A DNA stretch of 64,000 nucleotides, taken from positions 50,571,667 through 50,635,666 of the forward strand of contig CM068586.1 of NCBI GenBank assembly GCA_035048485.1, given 5' to 3'. The position numbers and the translations under genes are program-made. This document shows positions 33,228 to 43,505 of the stretch, in pieces. The notes beneath the pieces were generated by a model. It was not told the DNA's origin. It saw only the letters and a list, made by a program, of their open reading frames with translations, and searched no databases. This DNA is from Pteria penguin (Eukaryota; Mollusca; Bivalvia; Pterioida; Pteriidae). Positions within the stretch are counted from its first letter, which is position 1; every line of letters starts with the position of its first letter.

Positions 33228-34385
33228 TCACGTGACGGAGTACACTGATATCACGTCACGTTTGTCTGTATAGCAATAGAAACTGACATACAGCTTTTCT
33301 CCTTGTTCGTCATAGTATATGTACAGAGGACTGTCGTTCACGTCACTCTTCTCCAGCAGTTTACGTTCATACCTCCCTGCTTTTGTTAATAAATGTAAAC
33401 ATTCACTGTCAGAATCAACTACACACAAGACGCCACGTATTTCCGTTATACCCCACAGTTCTCCTGACAGGGGAGTAAACCATAGCACCTCGCCCTCCAC
33501 AGACACACATATTACTCCACTACTGTCACGCAAGCACGGCACGTATATGGCATGGGACTTCTGATCCATATAGATATCCAACCCGAATGTTATCTTCTTC
33601 CCGCACGCTTCCTTGACTGTGATGTCTCTGACGTGTCCCCCCTCTCTCCCCAGTATGGTGATGAAATTGTCGTCCCTGTGTAACACGCAGTAGTATGTCT
33701 GGTTATAGTGGATACCGTACGCGTCATGGTTTACGTGATATGTAACGTCACTACATGTTACTGTCTGGCCGTGTATATTCCATAGGTACACTTTGTTACC
33801 TTCACCGCATGTAGCGAATGCGTCGTCATTGACATGTGTGATCCCCCATGTATCCCCCCTCACTGCCTTGAGCGTAGTAGATGACAGGTAAGTACCGCTA
33901 TCATTAAACAACTTGAGGATATTGTTATCATTATCTACTACGACGACTTTACCAGCTACAGTCAATACACCACGGACATCAACACTTGATTTATCTTCAG
34001 ACCTTTTGACACTGATGTCTCTGCAGTGTACGGCTTTCATGTTACCAGGATCAGTATGTTTTGTCGATTTCTTGTCACTTTTTGGTAAAGCTGCACGTTT
34101 GATTTGACCGTCATCGCGTCTGCTACCCAAGACCATTTGCGCCACGTATGGTGGATCATCGTCCTCTGTTATCAGAAAATCAGATGCGCATTCGTCCTCA
34201 TTATTGACTGACGGGGTGATTGCGGGTAGGAGGAGTTTAAATATGTTGTGATCTTCTGACGATTTGAATGTAAGATGCATGTCAGAACATGCCTTGCAGT
34301 AGAATTCTCGGCATTGGAAACAAGCGGAGTAGATAGCGGAATGTTGACCGCGTTTAAAGCAGGCGTGGCAGTACGTGGTAGACAT
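33228..34385 (-). CDS. B-box zinc finger / beta-propeller protein, copy 2
   Basis: 385 residues from ATG 34385. B-box-like zinc site: C6-x2-C9-x12-C22-x2-C25-x4-C30-x2-C33-x3-H37-x8-H46. The linker has an acidic stretch (ITEDDD) and a basic patch. The propeller region has VLTVAGKVVVVDNDNNILKL, GDTWGITHVNDDAFATCGEG, VYLWNIHGQTVTCSDVTYHV, NQTYYCVLHRDDN, KSHAIYVPCLRDSSGVICVS and EVLWFTPLSGELWGITEIRG. The upstream in-frame ATG at 34424 lies before a conserved ctttag acceptor (exon from 34408), so 34385 is the likely start. The frame is intact. The conserved non-coding 5' exon seen in copies 1 and 3 is not found upstream, where similarity ends at about 34505, so expression is uncertain. No RING or coiled coil, so an E3 activity should not be assumed. 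Confidence 0.82.
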   Translation of the reverse strand: MSTTYCHACFKRGQHSAIYSACFQCREFYCKACSDMHLTFKSSEDHNIFKLLLPAITPSVNNEDECASDFLITEDDDPPYVAQMVLGSRRDDGQIKRAALPKSDKKSTKHTDPGNMKAVHCRDISVKRSEDKSSVDVRGVLTVAGKVVVVDNDNNILKLFNDSGTYLSSTTLKAVRGDTWGITHVNDDAFATCGEGNKVYLWNIHGQTVTCSDVTYHVNHDAYGIHYNQTYYCVLHRDDNFITILGREGGHVRDITVKEACGKKITFGLDIYMDQKSHAIYVPCLRDSSGVICVSVEGEVLWFTPLSGELWGITEIRGVLCVVDSDSECLHLLTKAGRYERKLLEKSDVNDSPLYIYYDEQGEKLYVSFYCYTDKRDVISVYSVT

Positions 34386-34639
34386 GTTTTCGATGTTAAA
34401 GATTTGATCTAAAAGAAATGACAATGAAATTAGTTGATTTCGAATGCATTATTGCATATACTTTCGGATTCGGTTAACAATTGCATTGTAGATTATCAAA
34501 GTATTAAGTGTACTTATGGAAGGTGATTAATGAAGCACACTGTATAGTCAACAATAGCAACACCTAGCGTGGCATTATATGGCCGTCACTTAGTTTGAAG
34601 GAATGAATTTGAGAGTATAGAAACATTCCCACATTGCCA

Positions 34640-35110
34640 AAAATTCTGTGAAATACTATTCAAATCTGTGCAAGGGGTAAAAAGTTATGGAACAGATAAA
34701 GATTTACCCATCATATACAATGTAACCTTGACCTTGCACATATAACTTTTGTTCAAAGTCAAGACACACCCTTGGGTCCTGGGTAACAATTCTGTGAAAT
34801 ATTACGTAAACTCAAATCTATGCAAAGGGTAAAAAGTGATGGCTCAGACAAAGATTTGACCATCATATGCATTGTGACCTTGCGGATATAACCTTGGTTC
34901 AAGGTCAAAATACACCCGTTGTTCCTAGGCTACCATTCTGTCAAATATTACTTAAATCTATAAAAGGGGTAGAAAGGTGTGGCACAGACTATTTACCCTT
35001 CATATACATTGTGACCTTGACCTTGAAGATACATGTATGGCCTTTCAGTCAAGGTAATGGCACACCCTTGGGTCAAGGGCAATAATACTGTGAAATATTA
35101 TTCAAATTCA
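34640..35110. repeat. ~145-bp degenerate tandem repeat (TGACCTTGACCTTG type)
   Basis: Three units share attctgtgaaatatta, aaatctatgcaaagggtaaa, catatacaatgtaaccttga, ttcaaggtcaa and acacacccttgggtcc. Related to 13690-13975. Confidence 0.8.
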
Positions 35111-36148
35111 TGCATAATTGAGTAGAATGCATGTTTTCACATGTGCTTTCCCACCCACCCCCTTTCTTTCTTTCTTTCTTTTTTTTTTTTTGGAGGGGGG
35201 GGGGATCGTGGATCAGCAACAGTTTATTTCTTAAATGACATATAGAATATGTGGTCGTATTCACAAAAACTCGTAAGTTATAATCTTAGGATTACTCTTA
35301 AGACTGTCTTTAGATTTCTCCTAAGTAATATTCATGAAAGCTATCCTAATATCACACTTAAACATGATCGCGGAAACGAAAAATCATTTACGAACTATCT
35401 TAGGATTATTCACAGTGTAAAACAACCCTAGCAACGGCTATTTATCTCTATTTTCACTTTCATTTTAGTGATATATGACTTTCGTTTTCAGTGGCAGCTT
35501 AAAAAAAAAGGGGGGGGGGGTTGGACCCTTAAATTGTTGTCTATGCGACATACTAGTATGAATCCAATAATCGTACACTTATTCGACTTTCCATTCACTA
35601 TAACAAAGTTTATGGCTTTAACCCCAACCTCTTTCCTTTCCTGACTGAAAATCGTAATATTTTTCTTAATCCCTGCCTGTAGATGATTCAAGTCTGTTAT
35701 AGAACTGTCCACTTTAAATAATGTACATGAGACTGAGAAGGCAAGAGATCATTGTGGCAGAAGTTTTGCAATGCAACTGATCGAGTCAGGTATATTCGAA
35801 AATCAGATATGATGGAGTTGTATTACAAAATCCATCACAGGTACAGTCAAATAACACAAAATGCATCGATTATTTCGACCGCTAATGTGCTCCCCCTTCC
35901 CCTCTCCCATGCGGTCTCCAGACCCCTCGCCTGTCTTCAGCCCTCTATTTAAAATCAAAAGTTGGATCCGCCTCTATAGCAAATATGGGGTGCTCCTATG
36001 AAGGAGGAATTTCCCATCTAAACACAAGACCGTCATTACTTTTAGTGTTAACTTACACTTTTAAATATCCTGTAGAAAGGAAAGTAAAGAAAATTAAAAA
36101 TTTTACCAATGTGCTTTAACACATGCAATGAAATTAGGATTTTATAAG
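35111..36148. other. Spacer with low-complexity tracts and an inverted repeat copy
   Basis: Contains CTTT/T/G runs at 35160-35205, a G-tract at 35511, and at 35251-35420 a repeat (gtggtcgtattcacaaaaac, cttaggattactcttaag) whose inverse lies at 41081-41203. No gene recognised. Confidence 0.55.
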
Positions 36149-36248
36149 TCACTGAAGTAAGATATAAACAGGCACTCTTCCCAACTTCCGGAATCCCAGC
36201 TATTTTAAAGAATCGAAATCTCGCGAGATCGAGATTTAAATTCTTACC
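36149..36248 (+). repeat. DIRS inverted terminal repeat (3' end of element)
   Basis: About 95% identical inverse copy of 40633-40724. Confidence 0.9.
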
Positions 36249-36687
36249 AGATGTAAGTTGACACATGTACAAAGAAAGATAAATCGAAGTATGATACATT
36301 CGACCATGCTTGAGTTATCGTTCATGCTCCACAATAATACCCAATTAATGTTCATTAAATTTATTTCACATGAACAAGGTAATAGACATAGAATAGATGA
36401 ACAAAGATTATTTTAAATTGTTGAACTTTTGATTGTAAAGTTTTTTTATTATTATTTTTTGCCCTGTCACTGAGACTGTCCCAGTCCATGTAACACCGTC
36501 TAACATGGCTTGTCCTCCTCCACCATTTCACTTAGTATGCTCCTTGCCTTTCTCTCTTCTGCAAGAATATGAAAACTATCATGACTATTTATAATGTGAA
36601 ATTGGGTGGGATCTTGTATATCTTGCTTCAGTTACTTATACCATCCTAATTTCATTGCATGTGCTAAAGCACATTGATAAAATTTTT

Positions 36688-36727
36688 ATTTTATCTCGTA
36701 ACTGAAGTAAGATATAAATAGGCACGT
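36688..36727 (+). repeat. DIRS internal complementary region
   Basis: Carries tatctcgtaactgaagtaag and atataaataggcac, identical to the outermost part of the right ITR. It has the position and content expected of the region used to template ITR completion. Confidence 0.75.
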
Positions 36728-36750
36728 TCAAAGGCCTTATGCATGTAATT

Positions 36751-37784
36751 TTATATTCTTTTGTCTGAAATCATTATTAATGATCTACAGACAAAACTAT
36801 GGCAGAAAAAATCATTTTCTGTTTGTATAGGTTTATTATAAAACCTCTGGAAAGTAGTAGCTGACTTCCAGTTTGCTTTGGACATTATTTGGTCTACTGA
36901 TAACCCAAGTTTGTTGGCCTTGGATGTAGATGCTCCACGTATAGAATGAGCTTTAAATACATGTGTATCTGTTCTTGCCATTGAACATGCTTTAATGGCT
37001 TTATGTGGCTTAACATAACTTACAAGTAAATGGGGATCCTCTCTCAGAGCGTTTGTTGCCTTACGATAGTTGATAATGCATGATCTGACATCTAATCTAC
37101 TGTCATTGTATGACTTAAATGTGACCTTGTTGCATTTGTCCTTGACCTTTCTAGTTTTTGTCAGTTCTGTTATTGTGAAGCAAACTTCAGTGTCAGTAAC
37201 CTGCATGTAATCTGTATTCAGCATGCAAATTTCAGAGGCTCTTGCAGCTGAAGTTAATAAGATCAAACTCGCAGTTTTGAGAGAAATGTCTTTTAAACTG
37301 AGACTCTCATCTGATTGCATGTTTTGAACGAATTTTAATACTATGTCAACGTCCCATGTATTGATGTATCTTGGTACTGGGGGTCGTTTGTTAAATACCC
37401 CAGTCATAATATGTTTGATAATCTGCTTTTGACCTACTTTTTCACCTCCAGTTTCTGCGTGGATGGCTGAAATGGCGGACCTATAGCTATTTGTAATACT
37501 ATATTTGTACCCTTTTGCATATAATGCAGACAGAAAGTTAGCTATATTTTCCATAGAGGCCTGAAATGGATTAAACTGTTGTTCATGACACCAGCTAGTC
37601 CATTTTCGCCAGCAGTCGTAGTAAGCTGTGCGAATACCCCCTCGCCATGCACAGAGCCATAGTTTGGAAGCCTCTTCGGAAAGGCCTTGCATCTGCTTGT
37701 CACGCCTGAGATCCTCCATGCCACTAGTTTCAGTGAATTGTTCAGAATTAGTGGGTGGTAATGTCCTTCGGGTGACAGTTACAA

Positions 37785-37841
<57 letters not shown>

Positions 37842-37878
37842 GGTGTGGGGGTAATAGTATTGGACTTTCTATTGCCAT
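36751..37878 (-). CDS. DIRS tyrosine recombinase
   Basis: A 375-codon open frame. The catalytic set is present: R213 in SAARASEIC, H311 and R314 in HSIRG, W337 in ANWKSATTF, and Y347 in RFYNK. The N-terminal core-binding part (RTAYYDCWRKWTSWCHEQ, FLSALYAKGYKYSITNSYRS) is typical. The first about 53 residues include a Thr-His run encoded by a (GT)n microsatellite at 37788-37840, so the true start is more likely M54 (MEDLRRDKQ, codon at about 37719) or the frame was originally fused to upstream pol. It would join the circular DNA intermediate to the target. It is the only intact ORF of the element. Confidence 0.88.
37788..37840. repeat. (GT)n microsatellite inside the DIRS element
   Basis: About 22 GT units followed by GGGTGGGT. 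It lies between RNase H and the recombinase and encodes the His-Thr run of the apparent N-terminus. Confidence 0.95.
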
Positions 37879-37960
37879 GTCCAGTAATATTAGATAAAAT
37901 ATCTATAACTATCAATACAATCTCTGCCCTCCTTCCTTACTTTTGCAAGTACCATCGGTA

Positions 37961-39725
37961 TCAGGCAAAATGGGGGGGGGGGGGGGGACGCATACGCTTG
38001 TTTCTCTCTCCATGTGATAGTGTGAATGCATCGGTCCCAATTGCTAAGGGATCTAATTTCCAGCTTATGTAATTGCTGACCTGTGCATTCAGCCTCTCTG
38101 CAAATAGATCTAACTGAATGGGGCCCAACTGTATGCTTATATGCTTGAATATATCTCGATTCAGTTTCCAACTGTTTGCGCTGTTGCTCGACACATGCCT
38201 GCGTTCCCAGTCTGCTACCTGATTGAGAATTCCAGGAAGGCGTTCCGCAGTAATCTCTTTCGAGAGACCATACTCCCAAATTTGTTTTGCAACTTTTGTT
38301 AATTCTTGGGACTTTGTTCCGCCCATTTTGTCTGTCTTTACATGTACATGAATTTTGCGACTTTCCTTTGTCACTGCTTTTAAGGCAATGTCTACTGCCC
38401 TCATTTCTAACCAATTTATATGGTGGCTTCTCTTCTGGGCATTCTATGCCCCTCCCATCCTCATTCAATGAGCCAATTAAACTTGCCAATTTTTAAATTG
38501 TAACATGGCTTGATCTTACAGTATCTTTGTATTTTGCTACTAGACTCTCCACTTTTTGAGAAGGTAGAGATACTTGCATCTGTACCGTATCTTTTATTAG
38601 ACCGAGAAACTCCGTATTCTGGGTTGGCTTTAATACTGACTTTTTTCCTGTTTATCAGCCAAACCAGCGAATGGAGAAGATGTAATAAAGAATCTAGGTC
38701 CTTTGATAGATTCTGTACTGTCTGATTCATCAGGAGAATATCGTCGAGGTAAATGATGAGACAAATTCATATTCTCCTGAGAATCGATATCATGGGCTTC
38801 ATGATTTTCGTGAAGGACCTTGGACCTGACGCTAGGCCAAATGGTAAGCTCCTATACTGCATGACATTGTTCCTCCATTGAAATCGTAGGAATTTCCTCT
38901 GGGTGTTGTGTATTGGGATGCAGAAGTATGCATCAGTCATGTCTACTTTTACCACGAAGTCATCTGGTTTCAAAAGGTTCTTTACCATGTGAAACTTCTC
39001 CATCTTGAAATGTTCGTATGCTATGTATTTGTTCATTTTTTTTTTTTTTTGAGATTGAAAATTGGCCTCATACCCCCGTCTTTTTTTCTGACAGACAAAT
39101 GAAGCACTCAAATATTGATCTAGACATGGAGTTGCAATCTCTATAGCCCTCTTAGATATCATTTCGTTTATTTCCGAGTCTAAAATTTCCGTGTCCTTGA
39201 CGGACAGATTGAATACCGGGGGAGACTCTGGTGAAGGAGTCTGAATGAAATTTATTTTGTAACCTCTGATGGTTCGAGAACATTTTGATCTGATGTGATC
39301 TTTTCCGAATTTAGTGAGAAATGTTTTAGCCTCCCGCCTAAAGGTATTGGGTTTTGCTTGATATCTAATAAATTTAGATCGAGAATGGATTGATGGAGAT
39401 TGCAATGTTCCATTTTCATTATCTCCTGTTGAATTGCTACTATTTGTAGAATTCCTACCTTTTCATGGTTTGAAATACTTTGATCTAATTGATCTATATG
39501 TGCTTTCGTTTTCATACCTGTTTGCTTTGGAGAAGCCAAGTCGTCCTTTGCTTTTGGACCATTCGCTCTTTTTGGTGGCCTTGTTGAGCGACCCCCTCGA
39601 GGTAGTGGCTTTAGTCTCGGGGGTCCCTGGAGAAAGGGCCGTTTTGCAGGTGGTTCCCTCGTCGTCGAGCACATGTCCCTTGACAGCTTTCTGGCCCTTT
39701 TTCGACTTTTTGCTTTCCTGTCCAT
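37961..39725 (-). pseudogene. DIRS pol: reverse transcriptase and RNase H, broken
   Basis: Order on the minus strand: N-terminal PIPLGGRLKHFSLNSEKITS; RT core with DDFVVKVDMTDAYFCIPIHN and YRSLPFGLASGPRSFTKIMK; YLDDILLMN (catalytic YLDD intact); then connection and RNase H with HVHVKTDKMGG, LPGILNQVADWERR and LDLFAERLNAQVSNYISWKL. Defects: a frameshift near 39290, a poly-A run inserting lysines near 39045, TGA eight residues before YLDD (38767-38769), frameshifts around 38460, and a G17 tract at 37971-37987 ending the RNase H frame. DIRS RT copies RNA into a circular cDNA. Confidence 0.85.
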
Positions 39726-40372
39726 GACTTTGTAGAAAAAATCCCATACAGCTTTTCACATTCCACGAACTGTGATTCATTTTCACTGAGCGTGATTTTC
39801 GCCTGCTTAGCGCTTTTCATGATCTTATTTAGATAGTTCAAGCGTCTTTCATACATACAAGCAGCATTAGATTGTCCAAGTAGCAAGATATATTTCTCGA
39901 ATAGCTCCTTACCTCGAACATGTCTATAGATGACTGTTCTTTAGAGAAATCGGTGGAATCAACTTCGTTCCAGACCCTGGCCAATGGGCCCATCACCTGC
40001 GATATCTTCTTCTGAATATGAATCATGCTTTTGTCTTGTAGCTTCAAGAACTGCATGGATTTGTGGTCGTTGACCATATCTTCAATGTAACCATCTGCCT
40101 CTGGGGGCACAAGAGCGTGTTCGCTGATACAGGTGAGCTTTTCAGCACTTGAAACGCAATAACGTCTTCAGGTAAATGTCATATATTTGTCCTTGCTGCG
40201 GTCCAAGAGAAATCTTTTGTTTCTCCGAGTGGGTCAGATCTGGTCGGACCCTCGTCTTCTCAGGATCAATCGCTATCCCTGTGAGACTTAGAGATCACTG
40301 CCCCCTCGTTATGCTTGTCTGGTAATAATTCACCTTCACTTTCCTCGTATGGATCAGTTTCTGAATCAGACA
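39463..40372 (-). pseudogene. DIRS gag-like ORF, broken
   Basis: An ATG at 40372 opens an acidic N-terminus (MSDSETDPYEESEGELL). Later fragments read DKSMIHIQKKISQVMGPLAR and LLLGQSNAACMYERRLNYLN, the latter resembling the LLGNA/RRxxxL helix region common to DIRS gag proteins. It is interrupted by stops near 40285 and frameshifts near 39920 and 39700. The tail overlaps the start of pol in another frame, as usual for the group. Confidence 0.65.
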
Positions 40373-40632
40373 TCGTAGATCTTTTAGGGATTTTATAATC
40401 CCTGAGGAATTCTTATAAAGTGCCCTCCGGGCCATCGCTCGCGAAATCTTTCATCGCTTTGTAATTATCACTGCCCTCCGGACCCTCTACATTCTGCCAT
40501 AATATTGACAGGTGACTCTGACATATTTGCCAATGTCTGTAAACGAAGAAATAATTACAAATTTCTTCGATGCCGTTGGATGTAAATTCCGAGTTTGAAA
40601 ATCCGTGTGTTGTCAACTTAGCTATGGGAAGA

Positions 40633-40724
40633 ATTGAAATCTCGATCTCGTGAGATTTCGATTCTTTAAAATAGCTGGGATTCCGGAAGTTGGGAAGAGT
40701 GCCTATTTATATCTTACTTCAGTT
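40633..40724 (-). repeat. DIRS inverted terminal repeat (5' end of element)
   Basis: Inverse of 36149-36248; also matched by the internal copy at 36688-36727. Confidence 0.9.
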
Positions 40725-42304
40725 ACGAGATGAAATACACCTTGTTTGTATCATGGAATTGAGTTTTGTACAGGAACTGACATAGATGATGTTGGAAGGT
40801 CAAGGTAATATTTCACTTGCACGGTGATGTCCATTACATGATATGACTAGGGAACCTATACCTCTGAATAACTTCGTCATTTGACGAATTATTCGGAAGT
40901 ATAGATTACGATCATTCAAGGAATTCAAAAGGTCCCGAAAAATAAGATCTTTCTACAATGTCGATTTTCAAACAAAGTATACATAGGCTGACAGCAGCAG
41001 CCATATTTACGATTAAAATTGACGACAGCGCTGAAAGTGACACTTCAGAGTAACTCATAAACTTGGGTTGAGGCACTCGTAAACTTACGATTAAAATCAA
41101 TCGTAAGTTTTTCATAGGACTTTTTGTGAATATGCACTTAATCCTAAGATCGGTCGTAAGAGTAATTTTACGCTTACGACTTTTTGTGAATACGACCACT
41201 GAATCTTAGCAAACCTTAGTAATACGCAGCCGAGGTAGTACTCGATGTTGACTTCTATCACAAGCCTGCATTTTTCTAGAAAATTACTCCTTGCTTTCTG
41301 TTTGATCAGGGGGAAGGCTTGTTCTCACTCTAGAATAGGACCGCCTGGGGTAAATCTGGCTAGGGGGGGGGGGGGGCCGGGGGAGGCTCATTTTATAACA
41401 CCGGCCATTTAGTTTACCAAAATTATAAGTTTACGCAATGTAAAGAATTGTGGCCCTATCATTTTAGTAAGGCCACGACTTGTGGCTAAGTTTAAATATA
41501 CCACCTTGGGTGCAAAGTAGGAAACTGTCACAATAAATCATAATGAACTAACAGGCTATTCAACCGGGACAATGAAGTTATTCCCAGGACAGTAAGACGC
41601 GTCCTCAAGTCTGTATATGATTTTCCTATATCAAAATCCATCTTTACCGCATTTCATCCAGCTCATGTATCTAATATACATACCTGATCAAATAATTAAA
41701 GATTTCTAAACTGAGGGTTGGGTGGGGTATGACCCTAGATTAATATCAAGATAAATAAGATAAAAGCTATTATTTCCTCTTTAATACATTTATATATTTA
41801 TGTATATTGTATATATGTCTACAAGAGATCATTGAGGGGGTGTACAGTGACGGATCCAGGATTTCCGAAAAAGGGGGGCCCAAATGGGTATTACCCAAAC
41901 TCCTCAGTCATTTTTGGTGCAAAATCTGGATTTTTACTAGTAAATATGTGACCAAAAGGGCCCACTGGTATATGTGTAGTGTCGAAAATAATGTTAAATT
42001 GATGGACTTGATGTATATTCGTACTATCATTGGGAGTAAATGACTTGATTTGCAGATCTGGATATTTGGAATTACACAAAAACTTCGGGGTAGATCCAGA
42101 ATCTGAACGGGGGGGGGGGGGGGGACGTACATATCTCTCGAGTGGGAAAGTCTGCAAGGCCGAAAGGGTCGATTTGGGGGGGGGGGGGGTTGGTTCAGGG
42201 GGGGGGGGGGGGGGCTTCACCGAGAAAAATTAAAATACATGTACAGTCTATGTAAGCAATAGGCTCCGTAGCGTCTTTGAACTGTATCTGACTACGTTTT
42301 CCTT

Positions 42305-42309
<5 letters not shown>
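40725..42309. other. Spacer with G-tracts and repeat fragments
   Basis: 41081-41203 holds the inverse of 35251-35420, including a hairpin aaacttacgattaaaatcaatcgt. At 41847 and 42087 there are cggatccagg and gtagatccagaatctg ends of a common G-rich MITE family, followed by long G runs (42110-42124, 42177-42213). No gene recognised. Confidence 0.55.

Positions 42310-42380
<71 letters not shown>
42310..42380. repeat. (TA)n microsatellite
   Basis: About 35 TA units; left border of the Penelope-like remnant. Confidence 0.98.
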
Positions 42381-42384
<4 letters not shown>

Positions 42385-42660
42385 CACAAAAAAGGAAATT
42401 GTAACAACATTCACTATTCATAAGTATCGGATCAACCTCAATGAAGGTTAATGCAAATCGCTCGAGAAAAAGGGATCAATATAAAAGCACAGGTAAGCGA
42501 TAACGATACTAAAACAATTAAAAAATTGCCAAATTTTCGAAGCAATCTGCTTCTTCCTCAGGACACACACAAACAAACACTTACATAAATATAAAGACAC
42601 GAAATTTATTTAGATAGCGCTTATCGTTATCGCTTACCTGTGCTTTTATATATATATATA
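42381..42660 (-). mobile_element. Penelope-like terminal remnant between two (TA)n tracts
   Basis: Flanked on both sides by (TA)n. It contains a 26-bp inverted repeat, aagcacaggtaagcgataac at 42485 against gttatcgcttacctgtgctt ending at about 42648. In between, on the minus strand, lies cctgaggaagaagcagattg followed by cttcgaaaattt, a pattern typical of Penelope-like ends with a degenerate hammerhead (CTGAGGA, stem gaagc/gcttc, GAAA). Stem I is not convincing, so no ribozyme is called. Confidence 0.6.
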
Positions 42661-42883
42661 TATAAATGAAACACATAATTCATGTCAAGAAATAATGATC
42701 AAGAAATAATGATTTAGCACTTGCACAGATCGAAAAATAGATAAATAAATAAATCGGGGACGGAAGCCTAACTCGATGAAGGGATAAAGTCTATGATGGT
42801 CGGGAAATGATATACATAACTGTAAAAACAGCATGCGTTTTTGTCCACTTCACTGAAATCAGCGCATGTACCAGGGCATCCTG

Positions 42884-43505
42884 GGGCCAGTTGTTCGAAA
42901 TTTTAACCACTGGTTAAGCTAACAATTGGTTAAACTTCATCTCACTATATCTTTCAAATGAGAGGACTTTAAGTCATAGTCAGTGTACTAATTTGTAGCA
43001 TATGAAGCAAGCTTTGTAAAGTAATATATATATCCCTTGCGGATGTCTATTAAGTATTAAACATATATTGTTACAATGTGCAGACACTGCACACATTCGA
43101 AATGACTATTATACTGTAAAAAGTATGACTGAGTTATTTGAGAATGTCAGTATTTGGAAAGTTCTGGAATTTTTAAAAGAAGTTAACTTATATAGTAAGA
43201 TATAATATATTGTAATATAAGATATTTTAATTGTGTATACATGTACATTTTAGTAGTATCATTTATGTGTAGATATTTTTAATTGCTTATTTTATTGTGA
43301 TTTGATTTGTGTTCACTTGTGACCGTCGCCATATGGGTGGAATATTCCGGGCGCGACGTAAAGCAATAATCTATCTATCTATCTATCTATTGTTAAGTAA
43401 TATAGATTGTTATGCAGAAATGTTATTAATTAAGGTAATTGTCTCTCTAACCTTAACCACTGGTTAGTTTAATCAGTGGTTAAAGTTTCGAACAACTGGC
43501 CCCTG
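42884..43505. mobile_element. MITE with ~50-bp TIRs, split by a LINE insertion
   Basis: Left end ggggccagttgttcgaaatt with taaccactggttaa; right end ttaaccactggtta with aagtttcgaacaactggccc. The ends are inverse copies about 620 bp apart; 376 bp of that is the LINE tail and one copy of its target duplication. Confidence 0.82.
43029..43390 (+). mobile_element. 5'-truncated LINE insertion with target-site duplication
   Basis: The 5' part still reads LINE C-terminal residues (YTVKSMTELFENVSIWKVLE, FLKEVNLYSK). The 3' tail is gcgacgtaaagcaataatc followed by (TATC)n. The flanks tgtaaagtaatata (43015-43028) and tgttaagtaatata (43391-43404) match at 13 of 14 positions. It inserted into the MITE at 42884-43505. 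Confidence 0.85.

Larger units (their letters stand above)
36149..40724 (-). mobile_element. DIRS-type tyrosine recombinase retrotransposon
   Basis: Inverted terminal repeats (36149-36248 and 40633-40724) share actgaagtaagatataaa, ggcactcttcccaacttccg, gaatcccagctattttaaag and aatcgaaatctc. A third short copy of the outer end (atctcgtaactgaagtaaga) sits internally at 36688-36727, next to the 3' ITR, as the internal complementary region of DIRS-1. Coding order on the minus strand is gag, RT/RNase H, tyrosine recombinase, as in DIRS elements. Elements of this type integrate via recombinase and circular intermediates and make no target duplication; none is seen. gag and pol are broken, while the recombinase is open. 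Confidence 0.9.

Noticed and set aside
37791..38072. Cys-Val repeat ORF
   Set aside because: Translation of the (GT)n tract on the antisense strand of the DIRS element.
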